DNA from: JBOGOC01 sp050747525
Lineage (GTDB): Bacteria; Acidobacteriota; Polarisedimenticolia; JACPZX01; DASXTC01
Reading direction: 5' to 3'
Length of the DNA stretch: 64,000 nucleotides
Assembly: GCA_050747525.1 (NCBI GenBank)
Contig: JBOGOC010000083.1
Location: 56,832 to 120,831, forward strand
Shown: in pieces, positions 42,140-51,641 of the stretch
Layout: each line of letters starts with the position of its first letter
Numbering within the stretch: the first letter of the stretch is position 1
Translations under genes and position numbers: made by a program
Notes under the pieces: generated by a model
Database searches by the model: none
What the model was told of the DNA's origin: nothing
The model's input: the letters and a program-made list of their open reading frames with translations, nothing else

Positions 42140-43621
42140 ATGAAAGCGCGCACCGCAGCCTTCACGTTCCCGGTGCTCACCGCGCTCATGGCCCTCACCC
42201 TGACCGTCGCCAGGCAGCAGGAGGGGGGCGCGCCGCCCGATCCCACCCAGGAATCGGGGCCGCTCGTGGCCGAAGGGCCGGCGCCCGATCTGACGCTCCT
42301 GTACACGGGAGGCGTGGTCGGGTACGTCGAACCCTGCGGCTGACCGCACAACCCCTCCGGGGGACTCGCCCGTCGGGCGGGTTATCTGAGGCTGCTGCGC
42401 GATCAGTATCCGGACACCGTCGTAGGGATGCTCGACACGGGTGATTTCTCCGGGGAAGCCAACGAGCCGGGCCGCATCAAGACCCAGAACCTCATCGAGG
42501 GGATGGGCAAGATAGGTTACGACGTGGTGAACGTGGGGGAGCGCGACCTGGCGGGCAGTGTTGCGGACTTCATCTCGAGCGTCGTGGCCTCCGGTCTCAC
42601 TGTCACAAGCGCCAGCCTCATCTATCGCGACACCGGCGAGCCCGTCTTCGCGCCCTACGGCATCAAGTCGTACAAGACCTCGAAAGGCCTCGAGGTGAAA
42701 ATCGGCTACGTCGGCCTGGACGCCTTCAACTCGGCGTTCACGCGCGAAGGACCGGGCGGCCGCGTGGTCATCATGCGCACGCCCGCCGAGGCACTGAAGC
42801 AGATCGTGCCGGCGCTGAGGCGCCGCGTGAATCTCATCGTGCTGCTGGCCAACCTGGGAACGCGCGATCTCCAGGAGGCGCTCGAAGCGGCTCCGGGGGT
42901 GGATCTGGCGCTGGCCAGCTTCGCGGGCAGGATCTCTCCGGCCGGGGCGCTGGAGACGGTGGGCGGCACGCGCGTCCTGTACGCGGGGGATCAGGGGAAG
43001 CGCATGGGCGAAGTGCGGATCACCTTCGCCAAGGATCCACGCGCGCCGGTGATGACGTCGGGGCACGTGTGGCTCACGCGCCGCTACCCGTCGGATCCTG
43101 CGCTGCAGACGCTGATCGATCAGACCATCGCGCGGGTGAACGACGCGAACCGCCGGCTGGCCCAGTCGCGCGTGACGCCCGTTCCCGCGCCGGCAGGCGG
43201 GGGCGCTTCGCGGGCGGGCGGCCCTCCCACGTCGCCGGCCCAGCCGTCCTCCGTGCGCAAGCCCTTCCTGACGTCCACGGCGTGCCAATCGTGCCATGGC
43301 GAGGCCTACCGGGTGTACGAGAACAGCGCGCACGCCCACGCCTTCCAGACGCTGCGCGAGGCCAAGCAGGACTACAACCCCGAGTGCGTGAGCTGCCACG
43401 TGACGGGCTTTCACGAGCCGGAAGGGTTCGTGGACGCGCACGAGACCCCCGGCCTCATGAACGTGCAGTGCGAGGCGTGCCACGGCAACGCGGCGGAGCA
43501 CATCCGCGATCCGCAGAAAGAGTTCGGGGCCGTCCCGCCCAGGCGCTGCTTCGGATGCCACACCAAAGAAAACTCCCCCGATTTCGTCTTCTACAAGTAC
43601 TGGAATCAGATCAAGCACTGA
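42140..43621 (+). CDS. Secreted tetrahaem cytochrome c protein with in-frame UGA, probable selenocysteine
   Basis: This 493-codon gene is read through one TGA at 42341-42343 (codon 68). It has a signal peptide (residues 1-25). A domain resembling 5'-nucleotidase/UshA-like metallophosphatases lies at about 50-310 (LLYTGGVVGYVEPCG-U-PHNPSGGLARRAGYL, then GMLDTGDFSG). Four CxxCH haem sites follow: CQSCH (382-386), CVSCH (416-420), CEACH (444-448) and CFGCH (470-474). To my knowledge relatives have Cys-Gly-Cys at this place, so UGA replaces the second Cys. The frame is unbroken and conserved-looking on both sides and a SECIS-like hairpin follows. GGAGA lies 9 bases before the ATG. The alternative is a nonsense mutation; the ATG at 42428 has no signal peptide and would make a poor start. 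Confidence 0.8.
42364..42382 (+). promoter_or_regulatory. Candidate bacterial SECIS hairpin
   Basis: ACTCGCCC (42364-42371) pairs fully with GGGCGGGT (42375-42382), eight pairs including one U-G, closing the three-base loop GUC (42372-42374). The loop begins 28 bases after the in-frame TGA and its first base is G, which fits the usual spacing and loop rule for SelB-binding elements. The hairpin lies within the codons for LARRAG. Confidence 0.7.
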
Positions 43622-43828
43622 ACCGCACGTTCGCGGCGGGCCGGCGGGAGTGCCCTCCGATGGCCGCCGGGCGGCGCCCATCATAGCAACGAAAGCCCTG
43701 GAGTTACTGCCCTCCGGCCCCGGCGGCTGGATGGACGCGCACGGCTCGGGGAATCGTAACCCTCGAATCAGGCAGGACTGGCGGGCGTTCCCGACTCAGG
43801 AGGAAAAAGGCCTCGTGGAGCGGTTTCC

Positions 43829-43857
43829 TTGACGGTCCTGGGAGGGGATCCCATAAT
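43829..43857 (+). promoter_or_regulatory. Promoter of ruvX/mltG operon
   Basis: TTGACG (43829-43834), a 17-base spacer and CATAAT (43852-43857). It starts transcription near 43864, which excludes translation from the TTG at 43829. The rest of the 252-base gap after the tetrahaem gene shows only a small GC hairpin near 43665. Confidence 0.5.
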
Positions 43858-43873
43858 CGCCGGGGAGGCGCGA

Positions 43874-44299
43874 ATGGGCCGGATCATGGCTCTGGATGTG
43901 GGCACGGTGACCATCGGAGTGGCCATCAGCGATCCCCTGGGCATCACGGCGCAGCCGGTGACCACCCTGCGGCGCGTCGGCTGGCGTCAGGACCTCGGGG
44001 CGCTCCAGGCGCTCATCGCCGCCCACGAAGTCCAGCGTATCGTGGTGGGCCTTCCTCTGCGCCTCGGCGGCGAGCGGGGCACCGCCGCGGAGGAGGTCGA
44101 GGCGTTCGCCCGCAAGCTGGAGGCCGCGGTCCAGCTGCCGGTGGTCTCGTGGGACGAGCGGCTGACGAGCGTCCAGGCCGAGCGGATCCTGCTGGAGGCC
44201 GACGTCTCGCGAAAGCGGCGGCGTGAGGTGGTGCACCGCCTGGCGGCCGCCATCATCCTGCAGTCGTACCTGGACACCCCCAGGGAGACCGGCGCGTGA
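43874..44299 (+). CDS. ruvX: Holliday junction resolvase-like protein RuvX (YqgF)
   Basis: A 141-residue RNase H-fold protein. The nucleophile-region acid is D8 in ALDVGTVTIGVAISD. The conserved IVVGLPLRLGGERG, WDERLTSVQAE and VVHRLAAAIILQSYLD follow. It is linked to 16S rRNA 5' maturation and/or Holliday junction resolution. GGGGAGG lies 5 bases before the ATG. The stop overlaps the mltG GTG (GTGA); ruvX followed by mltG is a common pairing. Confidence 0.93.
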   Translation: MGRIMALDVGTVTIGVAISDPLGITAQPVTTLRRVGWRQDLGALQALIAAHEVQRIVVGLPLRLGGERGTAAEEVEAFARKLEAAVQLPVVSWDERLTSVQAERILLEADVSRKRRREVVHRLAAAIILQSYLDTPRETGA

Positions 44300-45318
44300 A
44301 GGCCGGCGCGCTCGCCTGCATGCTGGCCGCAGTTGGGTGCTGCGCGCTCGTCACGGGCCTGATCGTCCATCGCGGGACGCTGCCTTACAAAGGATATGCC
44401 GGGGAGCAGGTCGTGGTGGTCATCCCCGAAGGGGAGCGGGCGCGCGCGACCGCCGAGCGCCTGCAGGAGGCGGGGGTGATACGGAGCTCCCTGATGTTCC
44501 GGGTGCTCATGCGCCTGCGCGGAGCCGACCAGAAGCTCCTGGCGGGCGAGTACCGGTTTGAGGGGCCGGGCAGCCCGGATCAGGTGCTGGAAAGGCTCGT
44601 CCGCGGGGACGTGATTCACCACCTCCTCACCATCCCCGAAGGGCTGAGGCTCGACGAGATCGCACGGGTGGTGGAAGCGTCAGGCCTGGCCGATGGAGAG
44701 GCCTTCCTTCGGGCTGCTTCCGATGCGCGCCCCGTCGCGGACCTGGATCCGGAGGCCCGCGATCTGGAGGGCTACATCTTCCCCGACACGTACAGCATTC
44801 CAAGGGGACTGGGGGAGGCCAGGCTGGTGGCCGAGATGACGGGCCGCCTGCGCGTGGAGCTGACTCCGGAGAGGCTGGAACGCATGCGCCGTCTCGGTCT
44901 GACCCTCCGCCAGATCCTCACCCTGGCCTCCCTGGTGGAGGAAGAGGCCCGATTCGACGACGAGCGCCCCCGTATCGCCGCGGTTTTCCACAACCGGCTG
45001 CGCATAGGGATGCCGTTGCAGTGCGATCCGACCGTGGTCTACGCTCTGAACAAGGACGGGCGCTACCGGGGCGACATCTACCGCTCCGACCTTTCGTACC
45101 GGTCGCCCTACAATACCTACGTTCACCAGGGTCTTCCGCCCGGTCCCATCTGCAGCCCGGGCGCCTCGTCCATCGATGCTGTGCTGGCGCCCGCTCAGAC
45201 CGAGGACCTCTACTTCGTGGTGAACGGCCCCGGGCGGCACACGTTTTCGACGAACATCCAGGACCATGCGCGGGCGGTCAGGCGCTACCGCGCGCTGTCC
45301 GTCCCGGTCCGGCGTTGA
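44296..45318 (+). CDS. mltG: Endolytic murein transglycosylase MltG
   Basis: A 340-residue single-pass membrane protein with its helix at about 5-24 and a periplasmic YceG domain. The catalytic Glu is E215 in LASLVEEEARFDDERPRIAAVFHNRL. YIFPDTYSIPRG and SPYNTYVHQGLPPGPICSPG are typical. It cuts nascent glycan strands and may set their length. The start is GTG, overlapping ruvX. Confidence 0.95.
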   Translation: MKAGALACMLAAVGCCALVTGLIVHRGTLPYKGYAGEQVVVVIPEGERARATAERLQEAGVIRSSLMFRVLMRLRGADQKLLAGEYRFEGPGSPDQVLERLVRGDVIHHLLTIPEGLRLDEIARVVEASGLADGEAFLRAASDARPVADLDPEARDLEGYIFPDTYSIPRGLGEARLVAEMTGRLRVELTPERLERMRRLGLTLRQILTLASLVEEEARFDDERPRIAAVFHNRLRIGMPLQCDPTVVYALNKDGRYRGDIYRSDLSYRSPYNTYVHQGLPPGPICSPGASSIDAVLAPAQTEDLYFVVNGPGRHTFSTNIQDHARAVRRYRALSVPVRR

Positions 45319-45340
45319 CCGATCGGAGGAAACACAGGAC

Positions 45341-46582
45341 ATGCCCCTCCCCATCCCCGCCGTCCTGCGATGGCTCGCGGCGGTCGCGGTCCTGGGCGGC
45401 TCGCTGGCGGCTCAGGAGAACGCCGACCTCGAGGGCATTCAGCGCGAGGTGCGCGTGATGGTGGAGGAGGTGCGCGGGCAGTCGTTCAAGGAGGCGGTCC
45501 CCATGCAGCGGCTGACGGCCGATCAGTCGCGCGCCTTCCTGAGGCGGAAGATGGATCAGGAGTACCCGGCCGAGGCGATCGCCGCCGAGCAGGCCGCGTA
45601 CCGTCATTTCGGCCTGCTGCGTCCCGGGGAGAACCTCGAATCACTGTTCGTCGAGCTGATGGTGGAGCGGGCCGCGGGCTTCTACGACCCGGAGGCCGGG
45701 CGACTCTTCCTGGTGGAAGGGCAGTCGTGGCGTGGCCCCGTCGTGGCGCACGAGCTGGCGCACGCCCTCCAGGATCAGATCTTCGACGTGGATCGCATGC
45801 TGCGCGCGGCGCGCGGCGACGACGACCGGCTGCGCGCCGTGCAGGCCATGATCGAAGGCGAGGCCATGTGGGTGGCGGGGCGGGTGGCCGCGCGGCCGGC
45901 GGCCTCGCGGCTGATGCGCGACCTGGAGCGCGCCGCGCCCCCCTCGTCGTCCGACAGGCAGGCCGGACCCGGTGAGCGCAGCATCGGGTCGTTCCCCGAT
46001 GTCCTGCAGGCCGAGCTTTCGTTCCCTTACACCGCGGGGCTGGCCTGGACGGAGGCGATCGTGTCCGGCCCGGCGGGGATCTCCCGGTTGAACGATCTCT
46101 TCCGCGAGCCCGTCGATTCCTCCGAGCAGATCCTCCATCCCGCGAAGTCGCTCGCTCCGCGGGATCTCCCCACGCCGCCGCCGCGGACCGCGCTCCCCGA
46201 TCTGACGCAGGACGGCTACCGCCTGGCCAAGATCGGGACGTGGGGAGAGTTCGGGATGCGCCTGGTGCTGCTCCCTCCGGAAGGGGATCTTCCACCAGCC
46301 GCCTCCGAAGGATGGGACGGGGATCTGTTCGGCGTGTACAGCCCGGCGGAGGGCGGCACCGTCCTCGTGTGGCTCACCATCTGGGACACGGGGAACGACG
46401 CCGCGGAGTTCGAGATTTCCGCCTCCACGTGGATGAGGGGACGGCATGCGTCCAGGGATGGATTCTCCATCGAGCGCCGCAGCGCCGCGGTGGTGATCGT
46501 CGAGGGGCTCGAGCCGGCTGTCGCCGCACGGGCCATGGGATCGGTCTGGGAGGCCTGGCCCGATCGGGAGGCGAAGCCATGA
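45341..46582 (+). CDS. Secreted HExxH-type metalloprotease-like protein
   Basis: A 413-residue exported protein with a signal peptide (residues 1-24). A zinc-protease motif AHELAHALQDQ has H137, E138 and H141, and about 30 residues later comes MIEGEAMWVAG (E172 or E174), a gluzincin-like third ligand. The C-terminal 150 residues are beta-rich. I do not recognise a named family. GGAGGA lies 10 bases before the ATG. It overlaps the CAAX-protease gene by ATGA, so two membrane or envelope proteases are made together. Confidence 0.75.
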   Translation: MPLPIPAVLRWLAAVAVLGGSLAAQENADLEGIQREVRVMVEEVRGQSFKEAVPMQRLTADQSRAFLRRKMDQEYPAEAIAAEQAAYRHFGLLRPGENLESLFVELMVERAAGFYDPEAGRLFLVEGQSWRGPVVAHELAHALQDQIFDVDRMLRAARGDDDRLRAVQAMIEGEAMWVAGRVAARPAASRLMRDLERAAPPSSSDRQAGPGERSIGSFPDVLQAELSFPYTAGLAWTEAIVSGPAGISRLNDLFREPVDSSEQILHPAKSLAPRDLPTPPPRTALPDLTQDGYRLAKIGTWGEFGMRLVLLPPEGDLPPAASEGWDGDLFGVYSPAEGGTVLVWLTIWDTGNDAAEFEISASTWMRGRHASRDGFSIERRSAAVVIVEGLEPAVAARAMGSVWEAWPDREAKP

Positions 46583-47580
46583 CAGCCATGACCAGGACCC
46601 TCGTCATCATCGTGGGGCTGGTCCTGGTCCTCACGGCCATCGCGGGCTGGTACGCCTACCGGGTGGAAGGGGGGGCCGCCGCGTCGCGCACCGCCGTAGT
46701 GGCGTTCGCCCTGCTCATGGTCCCGTACTTCGCTCTCGGCTTCGACAAGGTGGTGGACGCCCTGCGCGACGTGGGACGGTCGAACCGCACGCGCCTCACG
46801 CTCATGGGCTTCTCGTTGATCGTGCCGGGGCTGGTCATCCTGCTGGGAGCGGGAGGCGATCTTTCGTGGCGCCGCTTCGGGATGCTGGCGCTCTACGTCA
46901 GCATGCCCATCGTCATCCTCACCGGCTGGAAGCAGCGCGGTCCCAGGCCTTCCCTCATCGACCTGACGGCCGTTCTGCTCCTGTGGCTCCCCATCGAGCT
47001 GCAGCTGTTCGAGAGATTCTGGAGGCTTCCGGAAGGGAACCCCTCGTACGTGCTGGCCAAGACGCTCGGAATGGAGCTGGCCCTGTTCTGCTTCGTCGTG
47101 GTGAGGCAGCTGGACGGCGTGGGCTATCGTTTCCGCATCGCGGGAGAGGACATCACCGTGGGCCTGCTCGCCCTGGGCGCCTTCCTGTCCGTGGCCGTTC
47201 CCACCGCGCTGGGGACCGGGTTCGTGGAGTTCGATCCGCAGTGGTCGGGGCCGGGCCGCTGGATCCTGTCCGCGCTGGGGATCTTCTTCTTCATCGCGCT
47301 GCCCGAGGAGGTCCTGTTCCGCGGGCTCATCTTCAATCTGCTGCAGCGTCTCATCCGCGCGCGCGGGCCCTGGCCGGCGCTCGTGCTGTCGTCGCTCATC
47401 TTCGGCCTCTCGCATCTGAACAACCCTCCGGGAGACTGGCGCTACGTGCTTCTCGCCACGGGGGCCGGCATCTGCTACGGCTGGGCCTACCTGCGCACGG
47501 GAAGCCTGCTCGCCTCGGCGTACGCGCACGCGATGGTGGACATCATCGGCCGCACGTTGTTCCCTCACGAGCCTCGATAG
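46579..47580 (+). CDS. CAAX/CPBP-family intramembrane metalloprotease
   Basis: A 333-residue protein with about eight membrane helices. The CPBP motifs are ALPEEVLFRGLIFNLL (EExxxR) and SSLIFGLSHLNN (FxxxH), followed by a late helix ending YAHAMVDIIG (second His motif). The family includes type II CAAX proteases and bacteriocin-immunity proteins; the substrate here is unknown. The start overlaps the preceding gene (ATGA). Confidence 0.88.
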   Translation: MTAMTRTLVIIVGLVLVLTAIAGWYAYRVEGGAAASRTAVVAFALLMVPYFALGFDKVVDALRDVGRSNRTRLTLMGFSLIVPGLVILLGAGGDLSWRRFGMLALYVSMPIVILTGWKQRGPRPSLIDLTAVLLLWLPIELQLFERFWRLPEGNPSYVLAKTLGMELALFCFVVVRQLDGVGYRFRIAGEDITVGLLALGAFLSVAVPTALGTGFVEFDPQWSGPGRWILSALGIFFFIALPEEVLFRGLIFNLLQRLIRARGPWPALVLSSLIFGLSHLNNPPGDWRYVLLATGAGICYGWAYLRTGSLLASAYAHAMVDIIGRTLFPHEPR

Positions 47581-47610
47581 CGCCAGTTCGCCTCACGTCG
47601 TGAATTTCTG

Positions 47611-47640
47611 TTGACGCGATGGAATCGACCCGGTTAACAT
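47611..47640 (+). promoter_or_regulatory. Promoter of the DciA-like gene
   Basis: TTGACG (47611-47616), a 17-base spacer and TTAACA (47634-47639), or an 18-base spacer and TAACAT. It implies a start near 47647 and so favours the ATG at 47682 over 47619. Confidence 0.5.
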
Positions 47641-47681
47641 GCGCGCCTTCTCCTATTCATGGCACCACGGTGGGGTTGGGC

Positions 47682-48233
47682 ATGGGGCGGTGGGCCAGTG
47701 TGGGCGCGGCCGGCAGAAGCCGGCTCAGGCGATCGGCCGAGTTCTGCGGGCTGAACGAGATCGCCGTGGCCGATCGGGCCGCGGGAGAGAATGGTCTCGA
47801 CGCGGGGCGGCTGCGCATGCTGCGCCTGCAGACCGCATGGGCACGCGCGGTGGGCGCTCCCTTGAAAGAGGTGGCGCGCCTGCGCGCCTGCGCGGGCCAG
47901 CGCCTGGTGGTCGACGTGCCGGACGCCCTGTGGAAGCGCGAGATGGAGCGCATGACGCCGCGTATCCTCGAGCGCCTCGCCCGGGAGGTCCCGTGCGCGC
48001 CGGTCACCGAGCTGAGCTTCTCCGTGCGTGGCGGGCCCGCGCGACGCGCGGCGTCCGCCGTGCCGTCGCTCCCCGCGCGGGTGGTGGCCGGGGTGGACGC
48101 CCCCGATGCGGCCTTGGCCGGACTTCCCGACAGCCTGTGCAGCATCCTCGAGCAGGTCGAGGACGAGTCGCTTCGCGGTCATCTGAAGCTCGTGATGGGG
48201 CGCTATCTGTCCCGCCGCGCGCCGTCACGTTGA
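47682..48233 (+). CDS. DUF721/DciA-like protein
   Basis: A 183-residue protein whose middle (about 45-100) fits the DUF721/DciA domain: LQTAWARAVGAPLKEVARLRACAGQRLVVDVPDALWKREME. DciA proteins help load or operate DnaB helicase in bacteria without DnaC. A dnaB gene lies at 4559-5899 but is not adjacent. The C-terminal tail is low in complexity. The start is uncertain; 47682 was chosen because it lies downstream of the readable promoter. Confidence 0.75.
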   Translation: MGRWASVGAAGRSRLRRSAEFCGLNEIAVADRAAGENGLDAGRLRMLRLQTAWARAVGAPLKEVARLRACAGQRLVVDVPDALWKREMERMTPRILERLAREVPCAPVTELSFSVRGGPARRAASAVPSLPARVVAGVDAPDAALAGLPDSLCSILEQVEDESLRGHLKLVMGRYLSRRAPSR

Positions 48234-48258
48234 CATCATCTGTCCCCTTTGCTATCAA
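48230..48258 (+). promoter_or_regulatory. Promoter of the Gld-type ABC operon
   Basis: Consensus TTGACA (48230-48235), a 17-base spacer and TATCAA (48253-48258). The -35 box overlaps the stop codon of the DciA-like gene. Confidence 0.6.
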
Positions 48259-48342
48259 TTCGCCCCTGAAGAATCGTCTGCGGACCCGGATTCATCTTCC
48301 CGTCACGGCGCCTCCGGCAACAGAGCGGGGGCTGATGATCTC

Positions 48343-49283
<941 letters not shown>

Positions 49284-49287
<4 letters not shown>

Positions 49288-50060
49288 GGAACGTCGCGGC
49301 CATCGCGCGCAGGGAGCTCCAGGCCTACTTCGTGTCTCCCATGGCCTACATCCTCCTGATGCTGTTCATCTTCATCTTCGGATACTTCTTCCTCGGCTAC
49401 GTGCTGAGCTACTCGGAGTTCAGCCTGCGCGCGTCCATGAGCCCGGGCGCCGCCGACATGCTGAACGTGCACGACATCATCATCCGGGGACTCTTCTCCA
49501 CCTTCGGGGTGATCATGATCTTCATGGCCCCGCTGCTGAGCATGCGTGTGTTCGCCGACGAGAAGCGATCGGGCACCGCGGAGCTGCTGCTCACGGCCCC
49601 TGTCTCAACCTCGCAGCTGGTGCTGGGAAAGTACCTGGGCAGCCTGGGCTTCGGCGCGTCCCTGGTGCTCATGACCCTGGTGTTCCCCATCTTCCTGAAG
49701 CTGCTGGGAGCTCCACTCGACGCCGGCCCTCTGGCCGCCGTGTATCTGGGCACGCTCCTGCTGGTGGGAGCCTTCCTGGCGGTGGGGGTGTTCAGCTCTT
49801 CGCTCACGGCCAATCCGGTGGTGGCCGTGTTCATCGCCTTCGTGGCCTGCCTCTTCTTCTGGATCGTCGGGTTCCTGGCCGAGCCGCTCGGCGCCGATGG
49901 CCCGGTGTCCCAGTTGCTGAAGGGCCTCTCCATCACGCAGCACTACGAGGACTTCCTCAAGGGCGTGATCGACACCGGCTCGGTTGTGTACTACCTGGTC
50001 TTCATCGCGTTCGGTCTGTTCCTGACGGCGCGCGTGATCGACTCGGGGCGGTGGAGGTGA
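49284..50060 (+). CDS. ABC transporter permease (GldF-like)
   Basis: A 258-residue permease with six membrane helices of the ABC-2/GldF type. The segment MRVFADEKRSGTAELLLTAPVSTSQLVLGKYLG is diagnostic for this subgroup. It starts inside the ATPase stop codon (ATGA) and ends one base before the next ATG, so the operon is tightly coupled. Confidence 0.9.
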
Positions 50061-50061
50061 G

Positions 50062-51639
50062 ATGGAGAACCTGAAGCGGTTCGGGGGGACCATCGGCGTG
50101 CTCATGGCGCTGATCGGGGCGGGCGTCGTCTGGTTCATGCCGGACAGGAAGCCGTGGGGGTGGGGCGTCCTGGCCCTGGGCTCGCTGCTGGTGCTGGCGG
50201 GGGCCTTTCTCAACGGCGACGAGTTCCGCAACGTCCTGCGCGGCCGGCCGTTCCGCTACGGGGCCAACGCGGTCTTCTACGCGCTCATCGTTCTGGGGAT
50301 CGTGGTCGGCGTGAACCTGATCGCGGCGCGGCACAACAAGCGCTTCGATCTCACGCCGCAGGGAGCCAACAGCCTCTCGCCGCAGACGGTGCAGATCCTG
50401 GAGGGCCTCGACCAGGACGTCGCCGTCGTGGCCTTCTTCCGCCGCGACCAGGGGCCGCGGCAGAAGGAAATGGATCTGCTCGACGAGTACAAGGAGCGCA
50501 GCCGCAAGCTCACCGTGCGCGTCATGGACCCCTACCGTAATCCCGCCGAGGTCAAGGCCTACGGGGTGGAGTTCGACGGCACCGTGATCGTGTCGGCCAA
50601 GAACGGCCAGGCCCGTGTGACGCCCAACTTCCAGACTTCTCTGAACGAGCAGGAGCTCACCAACGCCATCATCAAGGCCATCTCGTCCGACAAGAAGGTG
50701 GTCTGCGTGAGCACCGGCCATGGCGAGAAGGGGATAGAGGAGACGGACGCTTCAGGCATCCAGATCATGGCGGAGGCCCTGCGCAAGGAGAATTTCGAGG
50801 TCAGGAGCGTGCGTCTCCTGGAGGCCGGCGCCCTGGACACATGCAACTCCCTGGTCGTGCCGGGGGCCACGCACACGCTCCTGCCGCCCGAAGTGGACGC
50901 GGTGCAGGCCTACGCGAGCGCCGGAGGGCGCGTTCTGGTGCTGACGGACCCCCAGGCCACGTCAGGCCTGGAGCCCATGCTGGAAGCCTACGGTCTGAAG
51001 GTGGGGAACGACTTCGTGGTGGACATCAACCCGATGTCGCGCCTGGCGGGCGGCTCGCCGGCGATGCCCGTGATCTACGACTACGGCACCCATCCCATCA
51101 CCCGGGACTTCCAGGGGCTGATCACCATTTTCCGGATCGTGGAGTCGATCGAGACGGTCCCTCCCACCGAGGCCGGCGCCACCACAGAGATGCTGGCCCG
51201 CACCACCGATCAGGCGTGGGGAGAAACGGGGGACATGGCCGAGCGGGTCTCTTTCGACCAGGGCTCCGACAAGCAGGGGCCGCTCACGGTGGCGGCGGCC
51301 TCCTCGCGCAAGCTGGAGTCTGCGGGCGGGGCGGCGGCGGACGCCAACGGCGCCGCCTCCCAGGCGAAGGAGACGCGCATCGTCCTGTTCGGTGACAGCG
51401 ATTTCGCCTCCAATGAAGGGCTGGGGATGGGAGGCAACAGGGATCTGCTCCTCAACACCATCGCCTGGCTCAACGAGCGCTCGGACCTGATCTCCATCCG
51501 CCCGAAGCCGACCACGGGGCAGCCGCTCATCCTCACCGGCCGTCAGGGACGGGTCGTCTACTTCTACAGCCTCGCGCTCTTCCCCATCCTGCTGGGCGTG
51601 GCGGGCTTCGGCGTCTACCTGCGCCGCCGGCGCCTCTGA
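50062..51639 (+). CDS. GldG-like ABC-associated auxiliary protein
   Basis: A 525-residue protein with membrane helices near residues 7-55 and 73-92 and one at the C-terminus (VVYFYSLALFPILLGVAGFGVYL). The large extracytoplasmic part contains KRFDLTPQGANSLSPQTVQIL and VVCVSTGHGEKGIE, both typical of the GldG/ABC-type uncharacterised auxiliary family. It probably works with the preceding permease and ATPase. A Gly/Ala-rich linker lies at about 420-435. Confidence 0.88.
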   Translation: MENLKRFGGTIGVLMALIGAGVVWFMPDRKPWGWGVLALGSLLVLAGAFLNGDEFRNVLRGRPFRYGANAVFYALIVLGIVVGVNLIAARHNKRFDLTPQGANSLSPQTVQILEGLDQDVAVVAFFRRDQGPRQKEMDLLDEYKERSRKLTVRVMDPYRNPAEVKAYGVEFDGTVIVSAKNGQARVTPNFQTSLNEQELTNAIIKAISSDKKVVCVSTGHGEKGIEETDASGIQIMAEALRKENFEVRSVRLLEAGALDTCNSLVVPGATHTLLPPEVDAVQAYASAGGRVLVLTDPQATSGLEPMLEAYGLKVGNDFVVDINPMSRLAGGSPAMPVIYDYGTHPITRDFQGLITIFRIVESIETVPPTEAGATTEMLARTTDQAWGETGDMAERVSFDQGSDKQGPLTVAAASSRKLESAGGAAADANGAASQAKETRIVLFGDSDFASNEGLGMGGNRDLLLNTIAWLNERSDLISIRPKPTTGQPLILTGRQGRVVYFYSLALFPILLGVAGFGVYLRRRRL

Positions 51640-51641
51640 GC

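Noticed and set aside
42341..42343. Reading the in-frame TGA as a pseudogene-making nonsense mutation
   Set aside because: The downstream frame keeps four haem motifs and family-like sequence right up to the stop, the stop replaces an expected Cys, and a SECIS-like hairpin follows. A recent mutation is still possible but fits less well.
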